From positions 4,214,001 to 4,278,000 of the forward strand of contig NZ_SHKL01000001.1 in NCBI RefSeq assembly GCF_004217185.1: a stretch of DNA of 64,000 bases, read 5' to 3'. Position 1 is the first letter of the stretch. The number at the start of each line of letters is the position of its first letter. Below the pieces are notes generated by a model. It searched no databases, had not been told where the DNA came from, and saw nothing but the letters and a program-made list of their open reading frames with translations. The DNA is from Pseudonocardia sediminis (GTDB lineage Bacteria > Actinomycetota > Actinomycetes > Mycobacteriales > Pseudonocardiaceae). Of the stretch, positions 33,804 to 42,978 are shown one piece after another. Made by a program: the position numbers and the translations under genes.

Positions 33804-35086
33804 CGACCCTCTGGTGCGAACACGCCTGGCTGCCCGACGGGCCCGCGGACGCCGTCGCGATCGAGGTCGCCGACGGCCGGATCACCTCCCTCCGACCCGG
33901 CGCTCCGCGGACGGGGACGGTCCTGCCCGGCGTCACCCTGCCCGGCTTCGCCAACGCCCACTCGCACGCGTTCCACCGCGCCCTGCGCGGGCACCCGTCC
34001 CCGGACGCCCGCTCGTTCTGGAGCTGGCGCGACGACATGTACCGCGTCGCCGAGGCGCTCGACCCGGATTCCTACCGCCGCCTGGCCACCGCCGTCTACA
34101 CGGAGATGGCACTCGCCGGGTACACGTCCGTCACCGAGTTCCACTACCTCCACCACGGGCCGGGCGGGCGCCCCTACGACGACCCGAACGCGATGGGCCA
34201 CGCGCTCGTCGACGCCGCGGCGGCGGCCGGGATCCGCCTCACCCTGCTCGACACCTGTTACCTCGCCGGCGGTATCGACGAGCCGCTCTCGGCAGTGCAG
34301 CGCCGCTTCGCCGACGCCCACTCCGACGCCTGGATCGAACGCGTCGAACCGCTCCTCAAGCTCGACGACGGGGACCGGGTCCGCCTCGGCGCGGCCGTGC
34401 ACTCGGTGCGCGCCGTCCCCGAGCCGGAGATGTCCGGCGTCGTGGAATGGGCGGCCGGGTGGCCGCTGCACGTCCACCTGTCCGAGCAACCGGCCGAGAA
34501 CGAGGCGTGCCTGGCCGCCTACGGCCGCACCCCGACCGCCCTGCTCGACTACGCGGGCGTGCTCGGGCCGGACACCGTCGCCGTGCACGCCACCCACCTC
34601 ACCACCGACGACATCGACCGCCTCGCCGCATCCGGGACCCGGGTGTGCCTGTGCCCCACCACCGAACGCGATCTGGGCGACGGGATCGGGCCGGCGTCGC
34701 AGCTGCACGACGCCGGGGTCGGGCTGCTGCTGGGCAGCGACAGCCAGGCCGTCGTCGACCCCTTCGAGGAGGCGCGCGGCATGGAGATGCACGAGCGGCT
34801 CGCCCACCGCGTGCGGCAGCGGTTCTCCCCCGCGCAGCTCCTGGACGCCGCCGCCGACGGGGCGTCGCTGACGGCCGGTGCCCCCGCCGATCTCGTCACC
34901 GTCGCGCTCGACTCCGTCCGCACCGCGGGCATCGCGCCGGTGGGGGTGCTGCACGCGGCCGGTGCCGCCGACGTCACCGACGTGATGGTCGGGGGCCGGT
35001 GGGTCGTGCGCGGGCGCGTCCACCAGGGCGTCGACCGTCCCGCCGCGGCGCTCGCCGCCGAGATCACCGCGCTGCGGGAGGCCTGA
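33800..35086 (+). CDS. hutF: Formimidoylglutamate deiminase
   Basis: 428-residue amidohydrolase-superfamily enzyme. Metal-binding [14 protein letters not shown] near residue 55, [32 protein letters not shown] and the Asp in [11 protein letters not shown]. It deiminates N-formimidoylglutamate to N-formylglutamate and ammonia, placing this organism on the five-step Pseudomonas-type pathway. The ATG at 33800 overlaps the amidohydrolase stop (ATGA), and its TGA shares a base with the hutI ATG. Confidence 0.94.
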   Translation: MTTLWCEHAWLPDGPADAVAIEVADGRITSLRPGAPRTGTVLPGVTLPGFANAHSHAFHRALRGHPSPDARSFWSWRDDMYRVAEALDPDSYRRLATAVYTEMALAGYTSVTEFHYLHHGPGGRPYDDPNAMGHALVDAAAAAGIRLTLLDTCYLAGGIDEPLSAVQRRFADAHSDAWIERVEPLLKLDDGDRVRLGAAVHSVRAVPEPEMSGVVEWAAGWPLHVHLSEQPAENEACLAAYGRTPTALLDYAGVLGPDTVAVHATHLTTDDIDRLAASGTRVCLCPTTERDLGDGIGPASQLHDAGVGLLLGSDSQAVVDPFEEARGMEMHERLAHRVRQRFSPAQLLDAAADGASLTAGAPADLVTVALDSVRTAGIAPVGVLHAAGAADVTDVMVGGRWVVRGRVHQGVDRPAAALAAEITALREA

Positions 35087-36255
35087 TGTCGACCCTGATC
35101 ACCGGCATCGCCGAGCTGACCACGCACGACCCGGAAGGCCCCGGCGGGCCCGGGCCGTTCGCCCTCGTCCTCGACGGCGCCCGCGTCGCCTGGACCGGGC
35201 TCGCCGCCGACGCCCTGCCCGCCGACGAGCGCGTCGACGTCGGCGGCCGCGCCGTGCTGCCCGGCTGGGTGGACAGCCACACGCACCTGGTGTTCGCCGG
35301 GGACCGCGGGCCGGAGTTCGCGGCCCGGATGGCCGGGGAGCCCTACGCGGCGTCCGGGATCCGGACCACCGTCGACGCCACCCGCGCCGCGACCGACGAC
35401 GCCCTCGCCGCCGGCCTGCGCCGCCACGCCGACGAGGCCGCGCGCCAGGGCACCACCTGTCTGGAGACCAAGACCGGGTACGGCCTCACCGTCGCCGACG
35501 AGACCCGCGCCGCCCGGATCGCCGCCGCCGTCGTCGACGAGGTCACGTTCCTCGGCGCGCACGTCGTCCCGGCCGGCGCCGACCCGGACGCCTACCTCGA
35601 CGAGGTGTGCGGCCCGATGCTCGACGCCGTCGCCGCGCACGTCGGGTGGGTGGACGTGTTCTGTGAGGACGGCGCGTTCGACGAGACGTCCTCGGCCCGG
35701 GTGCTGCGCGCCGGCGCCGCCCGCGGCCTGGGCCTGCGGGTGCACGGCAACCAGCTCGGCCCCGGCCCGGGCGTGCGGCTGGCCGTCGCCCACGGCGCGG
35801 CGAGCGTCGACCACTGCACGCACCTGACCGTCGACGACGTCGATGCGCTCGCCGGCTCGGACACCGTCGCCACGCTGCTGCCGGCGTGCGACCTGTCCAC
35901 CCGCCAGCCCCCCGCCCCCGCGCGGCGGCTCGCCGACGCCGGCGCGACGCTGGCCCTGGCCAGCAACGCCAACCCCGGCAGCTCGTACACGACGTCGATG
36001 CCGCTGTGCGTCGCGCTCGCCGTGCTGCAGGGCGGCCTGTCGGTCGACGAGGCCGTCCGCGCCGCGACCCTGGGCGGGGCGCGGGCGCTGCGCCGCACCG
36101 ACGTCGGCACGCTCGCCGTCGGGGCCCGCGCGGACGTGCAGGTCCTCGACGCCCCCTCGGCCGCGTACCTCGCCTACCGTCCGGGCGTACCCCTGACGTG
36201 GGCCGTCTGGAGCGCCGGCCGTCCCACCCTCGACCCGTTGCGAGACCCACGATGA
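35086..36255 (+). CDS. hutI: Imidazolonepropionase
   Basis: 389 residues, amidohydrolase superfamily. Metal site [14 protein letters not shown], substrate loop ETKTGYGLT, metal His in [10 protein letters not shown] and DHCTHLT, and an Asn-Pro-Gly motif in [15 protein letters not shown]. It opens the ring of 4-imidazolone-5-propionate to N-formimidoylglutamate. Starts within TGATG overlapping the hutF stop; its stop overlaps the hutH start by 4 bases. Confidence 0.95.
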   Translation: MSTLITGIAELTTHDPEGPGGPGPFALVLDGARVAWTGLAADALPADERVDVGGRAVLPGWVDSHTHLVFAGDRGPEFAARMAGEPYAASGIRTTVDATRAATDDALAAGLRRHADEAARQGTTCLETKTGYGLTVADETRAARIAAAVVDEVTFLGAHVVPAGADPDAYLDEVCGPMLDAVAAHVGWVDVFCEDGAFDETSSARVLRAGAARGLGLRVHGNQLGPGPGVRLAVAHGAASVDHCTHLTVDDVDALAGSDTVATLLPACDLSTRQPPAPARRLADAGATLALASNANPGSSYTTSMPLCVALAVLQGGLSVDEAVRAATLGGARALRRTDVGTLAVGARADVQVLDAPSAAYLAYRPGVPLTWAVWSAGRPTLDPLRDPR

Positions 36256-37748
36256 GCACCCTGACCACCGCCCCCGACACCGCGCCCGCCCGCTGGGGTC
36301 CCGCTCCCCTGGTCCTGGACGGCACGTCGCTGGACACGCGCACGGTCGGCGACGTCGCCCGCGCCGCCGGTCCCCCGGACCTCGTGATCGACGACGCCGC
36401 CCGCCGCCGCGTCGGGCTCGCCTCCGCACTCGCCGCGGACCTGAGCACGCGGCGTGTCGTCTACGGGCGCACCACCGGCGTCGGGGCCAACCGCGTCGAA
36501 CCCGCCGACGACCTCACCGGGCACGGCCTGCGCCTGCTGCGCAGCCACGCCGGGGGCACCGGGAACCGGCTCGACACCGCGCACGTCCGCGCCACCATGC
36601 TGGTGCGGCTGAACCAGCTGCTCACCGGGCACTCCGGGGTGTCGCCGGTCGTCGCCGACGCCCTCGCCGAGGCGCTGCGGGCCGGTGCGCTGCCCGTCGT
36701 GCACCGGCTGGGCGCGATCGGCACCGGCGACCTCGCCCCGCTCGCCCAGATCGCGCTGGCCCTGGCCGGCGAGGGCGCGTGGGAGGGGCCGGCGCCCCGC
36801 CCGGTCCCCGTCGACGGCGGTGACGCGCTCGCGTTCCTGTCCAGCAACGCCGCGACCCTCGCCGACGCCGCGATCGCCGCGAACCGTCTCGACGTCATCC
36901 TCGCCGCCAGCCACGTCGTCGCGGCCCTGTCCTACCTGGCGCTGCAGGGCAGCCCGGAGGCCTACGCCGAGCCGGTGCACCGCGCCCGCCCGCACCCCGG
37001 GCAGGTCCGCTGCGCCGAGCGGATGCGGGACCTGCTCGGCATGCGCGACACCCCGGCGAAGGGCCGCCGGATCCAGGACCCGTTCGGCCTGCGCGCGTTC
37101 CCGCAGGTCAACGGCCCCGCGATGGACGCCCTGGACTACCTGCACCGGGTGCTGGACATCGAGATGAACGCCGGGTCGGAGAACCCGCTGATCTCGGTCG
37201 AGCACGGCGACGCCTACCACCACGCGCACTTCCACACCGCCTACGTGGCGACGGCGCTGGACCAGACCCGCGCGGGGGTGCACCAGGTCGCGGAGCTGTC
37301 CGCGGCCCGGCTCGGGGACCTCGTCGAGCCGGACCAGAGCGGGCTGCGCGCGTTCCTCGCCGACGGCCCCACCGGCAGCTCCGGGGTGATGATCCTGGAG
37401 TACGTCTCGCACGACGCCCTCGCCGCGCTGCGCCAGGCCGCGCTGCCGGCGACGCTCGGCACCGCCGTCGTGTCGCGGGGGCTGGAGGACCACGCGAGCT
37501 TCTCCACCCAGGCCGCCCGCGCCACCTCCGACGTCGCCGACGCCTACACCCGGGTGCTGGCATGCGAGCTCGTCGCCGCGGTCCGGGCGATGCGGATGCG
37601 CGGCGACGACCCGTCGCACCTGCCGCTGGCGCCCGCGTTCCGCCGCGCCGACGCCGTCCTCGACCGGCGCACCGACGACCGCCCGCTCGCCGACGACCTC
37701 ACCGCGGCGGCCGCGCTGATCGTCGACCCGTGCTGGTCGCAGGTGTGA
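36252..37748 (+). CDS. hutH: Histidine ammonia-lyase / aromatic amino acid lyase with altered MIO triad
   Basis: 498 residues of the histidine/phenylalanine ammonia-lyase fold: [12 protein letters not shown] holds the catalytic Tyr, [31 protein letters not shown] and [15 protein letters not shown] are family blocks. It should deaminate histidine to urocanate, the entry step of this operon. Oddly, the cofactor-forming tripeptide is not Ala-Ser-Gly: the segment reads [14 protein letters not shown], giving Gly-Thr-Gly at residues 157-159 (36720-36728). Ser is essential in the studied Pseudomonas enzyme. Related annotated actinobacterial aromatic amino acid lyases may share this. It is last in the hut operon and is followed by a long hairpin. 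Confidence 0.88.
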   Translation: MSTLTTAPDTAPARWGPAPLVLDGTSLDTRTVGDVARAAGPPDLVIDDAARRRVGLASALAADLSTRRVVYGRTTGVGANRVEPADDLTGHGLRLLRSHAGGTGNRLDTAHVRATMLVRLNQLLTGHSGVSPVVADALAEALRAGALPVVHRLGAIGTGDLAPLAQIALALAGEGAWEGPAPRPVPVDGGDALAFLSSNAATLADAAIAANRLDVILAASHVVAALSYLALQGSPEAYAEPVHRARPHPGQVRCAERMRDLLGMRDTPAKGRRIQDPFGLRAFPQVNGPAMDALDYLHRVLDIEMNAGSENPLISVEHGDAYHHAHFHTAYVATALDQTRAGVHQVAELSAARLGDLVEPDQSGLRAFLADGPTGSSGVMILEYVSHDALAALRQAALPATLGTAVVSRGLEDHASFSTQAARATSDVADAYTRVLACELVAAVRAMRMRGDDPSHLPLAPAFRRADAVLDRRTDDRPLADDLTAAAALIVDPCWSQV

Positions 37749-37768
37749 GGAGGAGCCTCACCCGGTAT

Positions 37769-37819
37769 GGACGAGCGGAGCGCTCGCACGACAGGGTCGT
37801 ACGAGAGCTCCGCTCGTCC
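37769..37819. terminator. Bidirectional terminator after the hut operon
   Basis: 18-base arms starting GGACGAGCGGAGC with one mismatch (the other arm is CGAGAGCTCCGCTCGTCC), and an inner stem CACGAC/GTCGTA closing the loop. It lies 20 bases past the hutH stop and 22 bases before the stop of the convergent PEP-synthase-like gene. Confidence 0.8.
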
Positions 37820-37841
37820 GTCGCCGCACGGCGGGCCGGGA

Positions 37842-38936
37842 TCACCGGCCGGGGACGGCCTTCCCGCTGAACACGTACTTCTGGGCGAGCGCGACCGGGT
37901 CGTAGGCCGCCGGCGCCGCGGCCTCGGCCGCGGACTGGACGACCGTGACCGGACGCGACTGGACGATGCAGACCGGGTCCCCGGCGCGGCGGTGCCGCGA
38001 GATCACCCACTCGACGTCGACCGGGTAGCCGTAGTGCTCCTCGATCCGCAGCACCGCCGCGACGATCGCCGACACCTGTTCTTCATCGAGGACCTGGCGG
38101 TCGGCCAGCTTCTCCGGCATGTCGATCTCGGTGACCTGCCCCAGGGCGTAGTCGAACGCCGAGACGATCCGCTTGTGCGCGACGGTGTACTTGAGCAGCC
38201 GGCCGTCGGTCTTGCCGACCTCGATGTGGTCGGGGTCGACGACTCCCTGCACGACCGCCTCGCCCCACCCCCAGTTCGTCTCGATCACGACCCGGTCCGG
38301 CTTGCCCGTCACCGGGTGCACCGAGAACGCCACCCCGGACGCGCGGGCGTGGATCAGCTCGATCACACCGACCGCGATCGGCATGTCGTGATGGCTGATC
38401 CCCTTGCGCAGCCGGTAGGCCAGTGCCCGGGCGGTGAACAGCGATCCCCAGCACGCGCGGACGGCGTCGATCACCCGCTCCGGCCCGGAGACCCCCAGGT
38501 AGGTGTCGAAGATCCCGGCGAAGCTGGCGTCCGCGGCGTCCTCACCGGTGGCCGACGAGCGCACCGCGGTCGGCACGTTGACCTCGGTGCGGCGCAGGCA
38601 CAGCTCCTCGTAGGCCTCGGTCAGCTCGGCGGCGAGCCGCTCCGACATCGGGGTGGAGCCGAACAGCTCCCGGATCCGGGCCGATGCCGTCTCCACCTCC
38701 GCGTCCGACGGCGCGTCGCCGAGGCCGGCGATCACCTCGGAGATCCGCCCGTCGAGACCGGTCTCGGCGCAGTGGCGCCGGTAGGCCTCGACGGTCACCG
38801 CGAACCCGTCCGGGACCTCGACCCCGGAGTGGTGCAGGTCGGTGAGCCGGCCCATCTTCGACCCGGCCACCGCCACCGCGGTGTCCGCGTCGACCCCGTC
38901 GACCCAGACGACCGACGCGCCTCCCCCGCCCGTCAC
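37842..38936 (-). CDS. PEP/pyruvate-binding (PPDK N-terminal) domain protein, phenylphosphate-synthase-like subunit
   Basis: 364 residues equal to the ATP-binding domain of PEP synthase or pyruvate phosphate dikinase alone: GSKMGRLTDLHHSGVEVPDG, VPTAVRSSATGEDAADASFA, and a C-terminal DVEWVISRHRRAGDPVCIVQ with QSRPVT. The swivelling phosphohistidine domain is on the separate upstream gene, overlapped by 4 bases (GTGA). Such split pairs occur in phenylphosphate synthase (PpsA/PpsB) of Thauera and in CreH/CreI of the corynebacterial 4-cresol pathway, which phosphorylate phenols with ATP. The location among aromatic catabolic genes supports that role; substrate is unproven. GTG start at 38936. 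Confidence 0.85.
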   Translation of the reverse strand: MTGGGGASVVWVDGVDADTAVAVAGSKMGRLTDLHHSGVEVPDGFAVTVEAYRRHCAETGLDGRISEVIAGLGDAPSDAEVETASARIRELFGSTPMSERLAAELTEAYEELCLRRTEVNVPTAVRSSATGEDAADASFAGIFDTYLGVSGPERVIDAVRACWGSLFTARALAYRLRKGISHHDMPIAVGVIELIHARASGVAFSVHPVTGKPDRVVIETNWGWGEAVVQGVVDPDHIEVGKTDGRLLKYTVAHKRIVSAFDYALGQVTEIDMPEKLADRQVLDEEQVSAIVAAVLRIEEHYGYPVDVEWVISRHRRAGDPVCIVQSRPVTVVQSAAEAAAPAAYDPVALAQKYVFSGKAVPGR

Positions 38937-40705
38937 GCCGAACCCGCCTCCGCGGTGGCGGCGTCGGCGGTGTCGGCCGCCCGCTTGAGGACGGTCACGG
39001 TGCCGGCCGAGCCGTCGACCTGGACCGTGTCCCCGTCCTTGATCGCGAACGTCGCGATGCCACACGCGGTGACCGTCGGGACGCCGTACTCGCGGCCGAC
39101 GATCGCGGCGTGGCTGAGCATCCCGCCGCCGTCGCAGACCGCGCCGGCGATCTTGCCGAACGCCGGCGTCCAGGACGGCGACGTGGACTCGCAGACCAGG
39201 ATCGAGCCCGGCTCGAGGCGGTGCATGTCGTCGCTGGACTGCAGCACCCGGGCGACGCCGGTCGCCTGGCCCTTCGCCGCCGCCAGGCCGGAGAGCACGG
39301 TCTCCTCGGCCGCGTTCGGGTTCTGCACCGCGCGGATCGCCGCCGGGTTCAGGCCGAAGATCTCGATCAGCACCGGGTCCTCGACGGAGTCCGGGACGGT
39401 GCCGAGCACCTTGGGCATCTCGCCGCGCTTCGCGCCCCAGTGGTCGAAGTACTGGCGGCGGTTCTCCACCAGGGACTTCAGCTCGCCGGAGTAGGGCTTG
39501 CCCGCGGCGACGTCCATCAGCTCCGGCCAGAACAGGTAGAGCATGTCGTCCTTGTGGCTCCCGCCGACCCGGTCGGAGAGCTCCTGGCAGATCCTGCGCA
39601 GCGGGATCATGACCTTGAGGTCGATGTAGTAGTTGTGGTCGTCCTGCCACCACGGGAAGTTCGCGGCCCGGTTGGTCGCCAGGCCGGAGTCGAAGACGGC
39701 CTGCTCCTCCTTGGTCAGCCCGGAGCGGGCGGCGTCGATCGCCTCCTCCCGTTCCTGCACGGCGTTGCGGGCCGCGGCCTCGAAGTCGTGGTCGTCGTCC
39801 TTCAGGACGAAGCTGCGGATCATGTCCAGCGGGATCTGGTTGTCCTCCAGCCAGGACGGGACGCCGACGTCGCACGTCGCCTCCTGCCGGTGGCCGTAGA
39901 CCTGCAGGAAGTCGTCGAAGTCGGTCAGCCACTGCGAGGCCGACCCGCCGTGCTGCGACAGGGCGCCGCGCAGGGTCGACCCGTCGTGGCCCTCGAACAC
40001 CTCGCGCAGCCCGGCGCGCTTGGCCTTGACCGCGAGGTCGGCCAGGCCGCGGTCGGTCTCCATGATCTTGGTGTCCTCGCCCTGGAGGAACTTGCCGACC
40101 TGGTTGGTGTCGATGCCCATCTCGGCGCAGGCGCCGTAGAAGCCGAGGAAGTTCACCAGCAGCGGGTACATCACGCCGAAGTGGATCTCCATGGAGCGCT
40201 GGTGGTAGCGGCGGGCCTGTCGGATGAGGCCGGGCAGGTCCGCCGTCTTCGCCTGGGTCAGGTCGATGCCCTGGAAGTAGTCCCAGGTCGCCTCCAGCTC
40301 GTCGCGCCCGGACTCCCAGTAGGGGCGGTAGTTCTGAAGGAAGTGCGGCAGGTTCGTGCCGAGCCGGTTGGCGCGGGCGCCGATCTCGCGCGGGTCGGTC
40401 TCGGGGATCGCCGAGCCGTAGAGGTGGGTGCCGGCGAAGCGGGAGGTGACGCCGCGCCCGGGCGGCAGCGGGAGCGACTCCGCCGCGTGCTGGGTGCCCC
40501 AGCAGTAGCCGTCGTGGCCCCAGGTGAACGCGGCCAGCGGGGTGAGCCCGCGCGACCAGTGGAAGTCGAGGAACCAGAACTGGTCCTCGTCGGACTTCTT
40601 GAACGGGCCCGTCCCGTCGACGATGTAGGGACCTTCGAGGAACTCGGGCCTGAAGCCCGGGTACCACTCACCGGTGAACTCGTCGACTCCGACGACGTTG
40701 GCCAT
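38933..40705 (-). CDS. PEP-utilising enzyme, mobile phosphohistidine domain protein (phenylphosphate-synthase-like large subunit)
   Basis: 590 residues. The first about 480 residues are a helical region typical of large subunits that bind the aromatic acceptor (FWFLDFHWSRGLTPLAAFTW, GVMYPLLVNFLGFYGACAEM, DDMLYLFWPELMDVAAGK). The C-terminus is the PEP-utiliser mobile domain with the phosphorylated His in GGGMLSHAAIVGREYG. The canonical PEP/pyruvate barrel is absent, so the enzyme does not make PEP. Size and partner match phenylphosphate synthase or CreH-type proteins. The ATG at 40703-40705 has GAGGAG upstream. It is divergent from the second Rieske oxygenase. Confidence 0.85.
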   Translation of the reverse strand: MANVVGVDEFTGEWYPGFRPEFLEGPYIVDGTGPFKKSDEDQFWFLDFHWSRGLTPLAAFTWGHDGYCWGTQHAAESLPLPPGRGVTSRFAGTHLYGSAIPETDPREIGARANRLGTNLPHFLQNYRPYWESGRDELEATWDYFQGIDLTQAKTADLPGLIRQARRYHQRSMEIHFGVMYPLLVNFLGFYGACAEMGIDTNQVGKFLQGEDTKIMETDRGLADLAVKAKRAGLREVFEGHDGSTLRGALSQHGGSASQWLTDFDDFLQVYGHRQEATCDVGVPSWLEDNQIPLDMIRSFVLKDDDHDFEAAARNAVQEREEAIDAARSGLTKEEQAVFDSGLATNRAANFPWWQDDHNYYIDLKVMIPLRRICQELSDRVGGSHKDDMLYLFWPELMDVAAGKPYSGELKSLVENRRQYFDHWGAKRGEMPKVLGTVPDSVEDPVLIEIFGLNPAAIRAVQNPNAAEETVLSGLAAAKGQATGVARVLQSSDDMHRLEPGSILVCESTSPSWTPAFGKIAGAVCDGGGMLSHAAIVGREYGVPTVTACGIATFAIKDGDTVQVDGSAGTVTVLKRAADTADAATAEAGSA

Positions 40706-40802
40706 GCGATCTCCTCGTTCGGTACCCGCACGCGGCGCGGGTCGGGCGTCAGCTCCGTCCGACGGACCGTGACAGCGGCCACACCGAGGGGCAAGCAAGC
40801 CG

Positions 40803-40817
40803 TTCCGCGCTGCGAAA
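40803..40817. promoter_or_regulatory. TTCCG-N5-CGAAA, near match to the shared palindrome
   Basis: TTCCGCGCTGCGAAA fits TTCCG-N5-CGGAA with one mismatch. It lies in the 203-base divergent region between the PEP-synthase-like operon (start 40705) and the Rieske oxygenase gene (start 40909), midway between the two starts. Confidence 0.4.
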
Positions 40818-40908
40818 CATGCACGTCGGCGAACCCGGGCCGGCTGCGTTCCGCGCCCGGCAACGCGACCCTTCCGGGCCCGCGGGGCCGTCCCTACCGT
40901 CCCGGGAC

Positions 40909-42147
40909 ATGCTCAGCGAGGAGAAGAACCGCCGCCTCACCCGGGTCGGGCCGGGCACGCCGATGGGCGACCTGCTGCGCCGCTACTGGTGGCCGATCGC
41001 CACGCACGACATGGCGACCCGCGTCCCGGTCAAGCGGCGCCTGCTCGGTGAGGACCTCGTGCTCTACCGCGACGGGTCGGGCACCGTCGGGCTCCTCGCC
41101 GAGCAGTGCCCGCACCGGCGGGCCGCGTTGTGGCTGGGCTGCACCGAGGACGAGGGGCTGCGCTGCGGCTACCACGGCTGGCGATTCGACGAGACCGGTC
41201 AGTGCCTGGAGCAGCCCGGGGAGCCCGCCGACTCGACGTTCCGGAACCGCATCCGGGCCACCGCGTACCCGGTGCAGGAGCTGGGCGGGCTGGTGTTCGC
41301 CTACCTCGGGCCGTCGCCGGCGCCGGAGCTGCCGCGCTACGACCTGTTCGTCTGGGACGACGCCTGGCGCGACATCGGGCACGCGGAGCTGCCCTGCAAC
41401 TTCCTGCAGATCATGGAGAACTCCGTCGATCCGTACCACGTGGAGTGGCTGCATGGCCGGTACGGCAACTTCCTGCGCGAGCTGGGCGGTCACGGACAAC
41501 CCCTTCCGGTCGTCACGAAGAAGCACGTCAAGGTGGCCTTCGAGGTGTTCGAGCACGGCATCCTCAAGCGCCGGGTCCTGGAGGGCCACACCGAGGAGGA
41601 CGAGGACTGGAAGGTCGGGCACCCGCTCGTCTTCCCGCACATGCTCCGGGTCGGTGCGGCGGGTCTGGCGACGTTCCAGATCCGGGTCCCGATCGACGAC
41701 GAGACGACCTGGCACGTCTGGTACCAGACCTACCGTCCCGAGGGCGGCGCGCCGCCGCAGCCGGTGGTCCCGACCTACGAGGTCCCACTGACCGACGAGA
41801 AGGGCGAGTGGCTGCGCGACTACGTCGACGGCCAGGACATCGTCGCCTGGATCACCCAGGGCCGGATCTCGGACCGGACCAAGGAGCACCTGGGCAAGTC
41901 CGACCTGGGCGTGATCCTGCTGCGCAAGCTCTACACCGAGCAGATGGAGCGCGTCGCCGCCGGCGAGGACCCGCTGTGCACGGTCCGCGAGCCGCACGAG
42001 GTGATCGACCTGCCGATGGAGCGCGACAAGTTCGGCTCCGCGGTGGAGTTCCGCCAGCTCTGGACGCGGGAGAGCTCGATCCGCTACTCCCCGATCCGCG
42101 ACGAGATCCACGCGTTGTTCGGCGACCCGGAACCGAGTTGGGTGTGA
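40909..42147 (+). CDS. Rieske non-heme iron aromatic oxygenase, alpha-type subunit (2)
   Basis: 412-residue paralogue of the enzyme at 25838. Rieske boxes CPHRRAALWLG and CGYHGWRFD (second box has Gly where most have Pro after Cys); catalytic region IMENSVDPYHVEWLHGRYGN with iron ligands and bridging residue. Belongs to the O-demethylase / phthalate dioxygenase-like group. The ATG at 40909 (MLSEEKNRRLTRVGPG) aligns with the paralogue. Its TGA overlaps the GTG of the zinc-ribbon gene. It leads a plus-strand operon with zinc ribbon, HAD phosphatase and SDR. Confidence 0.9.
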   Translation: MLSEEKNRRLTRVGPGTPMGDLLRRYWWPIATHDMATRVPVKRRLLGEDLVLYRDGSGTVGLLAEQCPHRRAALWLGCTEDEGLRCGYHGWRFDETGQCLEQPGEPADSTFRNRIRATAYPVQELGGLVFAYLGPSPAPELPRYDLFVWDDAWRDIGHAELPCNFLQIMENSVDPYHVEWLHGRYGNFLRELGGHGQPLPVVTKKHVKVAFEVFEHGILKRRVLEGHTEEDEDWKVGHPLVFPHMLRVGAAGLATFQIRVPIDDETTWHVWYQTYRPEGGAPPQPVVPTYEVPLTDEKGEWLRDYVDGQDIVAWITQGRISDRTKEHLGKSDLGVILLRKLYTEQMERVAAGEDPLCTVREPHEVIDLPMERDKFGSAVEFRQLWTRESSIRYSPIRDEIHALFGDPEPSWV

Positions 42148-42320
42148 CCGCGCCGGTCGGGTTCTGCCCGGGCTGCGGGACCCCGCTCGGCGACGCCGGC
42201 CTGGTCCAGGAGTTCTGGGTCGCCGACGACCGGCACTTCCTCTGCTGGTGCGCGTCGTGTTCCCTGCTGTCCACCGTCGTGCTGCCCGCGGCGTTGATCT
42301 CCCACGAACCGGAGCACTGA
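42144..42320 (+). CDS. Small zinc-ribbon protein associated with Rieske oxygenase (2)
   Basis: 58 residues starting at GTG 42144, which overlaps the Rieske stop (GTGA). Cys pairs CPGCG and CWCASC form a probable zinc ribbon; the middle reads EFWVADDRHF and the end ISHEPEH, closely matching the 80-residue companion of the other Rieske oxygenase (EFWEGDDRRF, IGHEPEH). Below the size most gene finders report reliably; both conservation and coupling argue it is real. Confidence 0.8.
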   Translation: MTAPVGFCPGCGTPLGDAGLVQEFWVADDRHFLCWCASCSLLSTVVLPAALISHEPEH

Positions 42321-42321
42321 G

Positions 42322-42978
42322 GTGGCGAAGCGCGCACTCCTGCTGGACCTGGGCGGCACCGTGTTCCGCTCCGGCGCCGAGCTGATGGCCGACCTCGGCG
42401 AGGCCTGCCCCGCCACCCGCGCGGTGACGGCGCGGCGCGGGCCGCTGGGACCGGAGCACGACGCGCTGTGGGACGCGATGATCGCCGAGGAGATCACCGA
42501 ACGGGACTACTGGGCCCGCCGCAGCGACGAGGTCGGCGCAGCGCTCGGGCGGGACTGGCCGATCCAGGAGTTCATGCACACGCTCTGGGGCCTGTCCGAC
42601 GACCTGGTCCGCCCGGAGGCCGCCGCCCTGGTCGACGCGGCACGCGCCGCCGGCCACCCGGTCGGCGCCCTGACCAACGACCTGCGCGCGTTCCACGGCG
42701 ACGGCGCGATGAGCACGCACCCGCTGATCGCCACGTTCGACGTGCTGGTCGACGGCTCGGACACCGGCGTCCTCAAACCGGACCCGCGGGCGTACGCGAT
42801 CGCGGTCGACGCTCTCGGCCTCCCGGCGTCGGAGATCGTGTTCGTCGACGACATGCCCTGGAACATCGCCGGCGCCCGGCGCGCGGGCATGATCGCCCTG
42901 GAGCTGGACCTGCGGAACCCGGGCGAGGTGTTCGGCCGGGCCGCGGTGGAGCTGGGACTGGACAGGAGCACGAGATGA
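42322..42978 (+). CDS. HAD-superfamily hydrolase
   Basis: 218 residues of a haloacid-dehalogenase-type phosphatase. Motif I LLLDLGGTVF (nucleophile Asp, but the acid/base Asp at +2 is replaced by Gly), motif II ALTNDL, motif III Lys in LKPDPRAYAIA, motif IV FVDDMPWNIAGA. The D-x-G form of motif I suggests dehalogenase-like or altered chemistry rather than ordinary phosphatase activity. GTG start at 42322, one base after the zinc-ribbon stop. It may act on a phosphorylated aromatic made by the divergent PEP-synthase-like pair, or on a different ester; unproven. Confidence 0.8.
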   Translation: MAKRALLLDLGGTVFRSGAELMADLGEACPATRAVTARRGPLGPEHDALWDAMIAEEITERDYWARRSDEVGAALGRDWPIQEFMHTLWGLSDDLVRPEAAALVDAARAAGHPVGALTNDLRAFHGDGAMSTHPLIATFDVLVDGSDTGVLKPDPRAYAIAVDALGLPASEIVFVDDMPWNIAGARRAGMIALELDLRNPGEVFGRAAVELGLDRSTR

